From NCBI GenBank assembly GCA_022728415.1, contig JAIJJM010000185.1, positions 1 to 5,292 of the forward strand: a stretch of 5,292 bases of DNA, read 5' to 3'. Within the stretch, counting starts at the first letter, position 1; each line of letters opens with the position of its first letter. The notes under the pieces are model-generated. The model ran no database searches. It saw nothing but the letters and a program-made list of their open reading frames with translations, and had not been told where the DNA came from. Shown here in pieces: positions 5,284 to 5,292 of this stretch. Source of the stretch: Collinsella sp. (GTDB taxonomy: Bacteria; Actinomycetota; Coriobacteriia; Coriobacteriales; Coriobacteriaceae). Position numbers and translations under genes: made by a program.

Positions 5284-5292
5284 CGGCCGGCA

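Noticed and set aside
1..5292. tRNA or rRNA genes, CRISPR arrays, insertion sequences, phage genes
   Set aside because: No tRNA-like cloverleaf, regularly spaced repeats, transposase or phage protein was recognised on either strand; the only repeat elements are the short ones listed.

Overview
The window is GC-rich, gene-dense bacterial DNA with every supported gene on the + strand. The codon usage, the short intergenic gaps, the YtxH/PRC-barrel pair, a membrane-anchored NodB-type protein and a GGGGAC/GTCCCC palindrome suggest a high-GC Gram-positive gut bacterium. My best guess is the Coriobacteriia, most likely Collinsella or a relative. This is inference from sequence style and protein families, not a database match.

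Layout: (1) Positions 1-108 are the last 35 codons of a hemolysin III/PAQR-type membrane protein, followed at once by a hairpin. (2) Positions 216-1589 encode a complete 457-residue CNNM/CorC-type transporter (DUF21 membrane domain, two CBS domains, CorC_HlyC C-terminal domain). (3) After 24 bases, 1614-2447 encodes a 277-residue protein whose first ~150 residues look like the N-terminal domain of cyanophycin synthetase, including an HxxEH motif. It has no ATP-grasp or Mur-ligase domain and ends in a long acidic disordered tail. (4) A perfect TATAAT at 2527-2532 appears to start a new transcription unit: a 129-residue YtxH-family protein (2584-2973) coupled by a TAATG overlap to a 251-residue PRC-barrel protein (2973-3728). 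A strong 11-bp hairpin at 3750-3779 follows. (5) Positions 3801-5207 encode a 468-residue membrane-anchored extracytoplasmic protein with a polysaccharide-deacetylase (NodB/CE4) domain in which nearly all metal-binding positions are substituted. (6) The end of the window (5208-5292) is noncoding and carries a REP-like palindrome.

The genes share an envelope theme: ion transport in the membrane, small envelope-stress-type proteins, and a cell-wall-facing NodB-fold protein. The two items most worth a second look are the stand-alone cyanophycin-synthetase-like N domain, which may be an uncharacterised zinc hydrolase or binding protein, and the NodB protein that may be a pseudoenzyme or use a different metal site.
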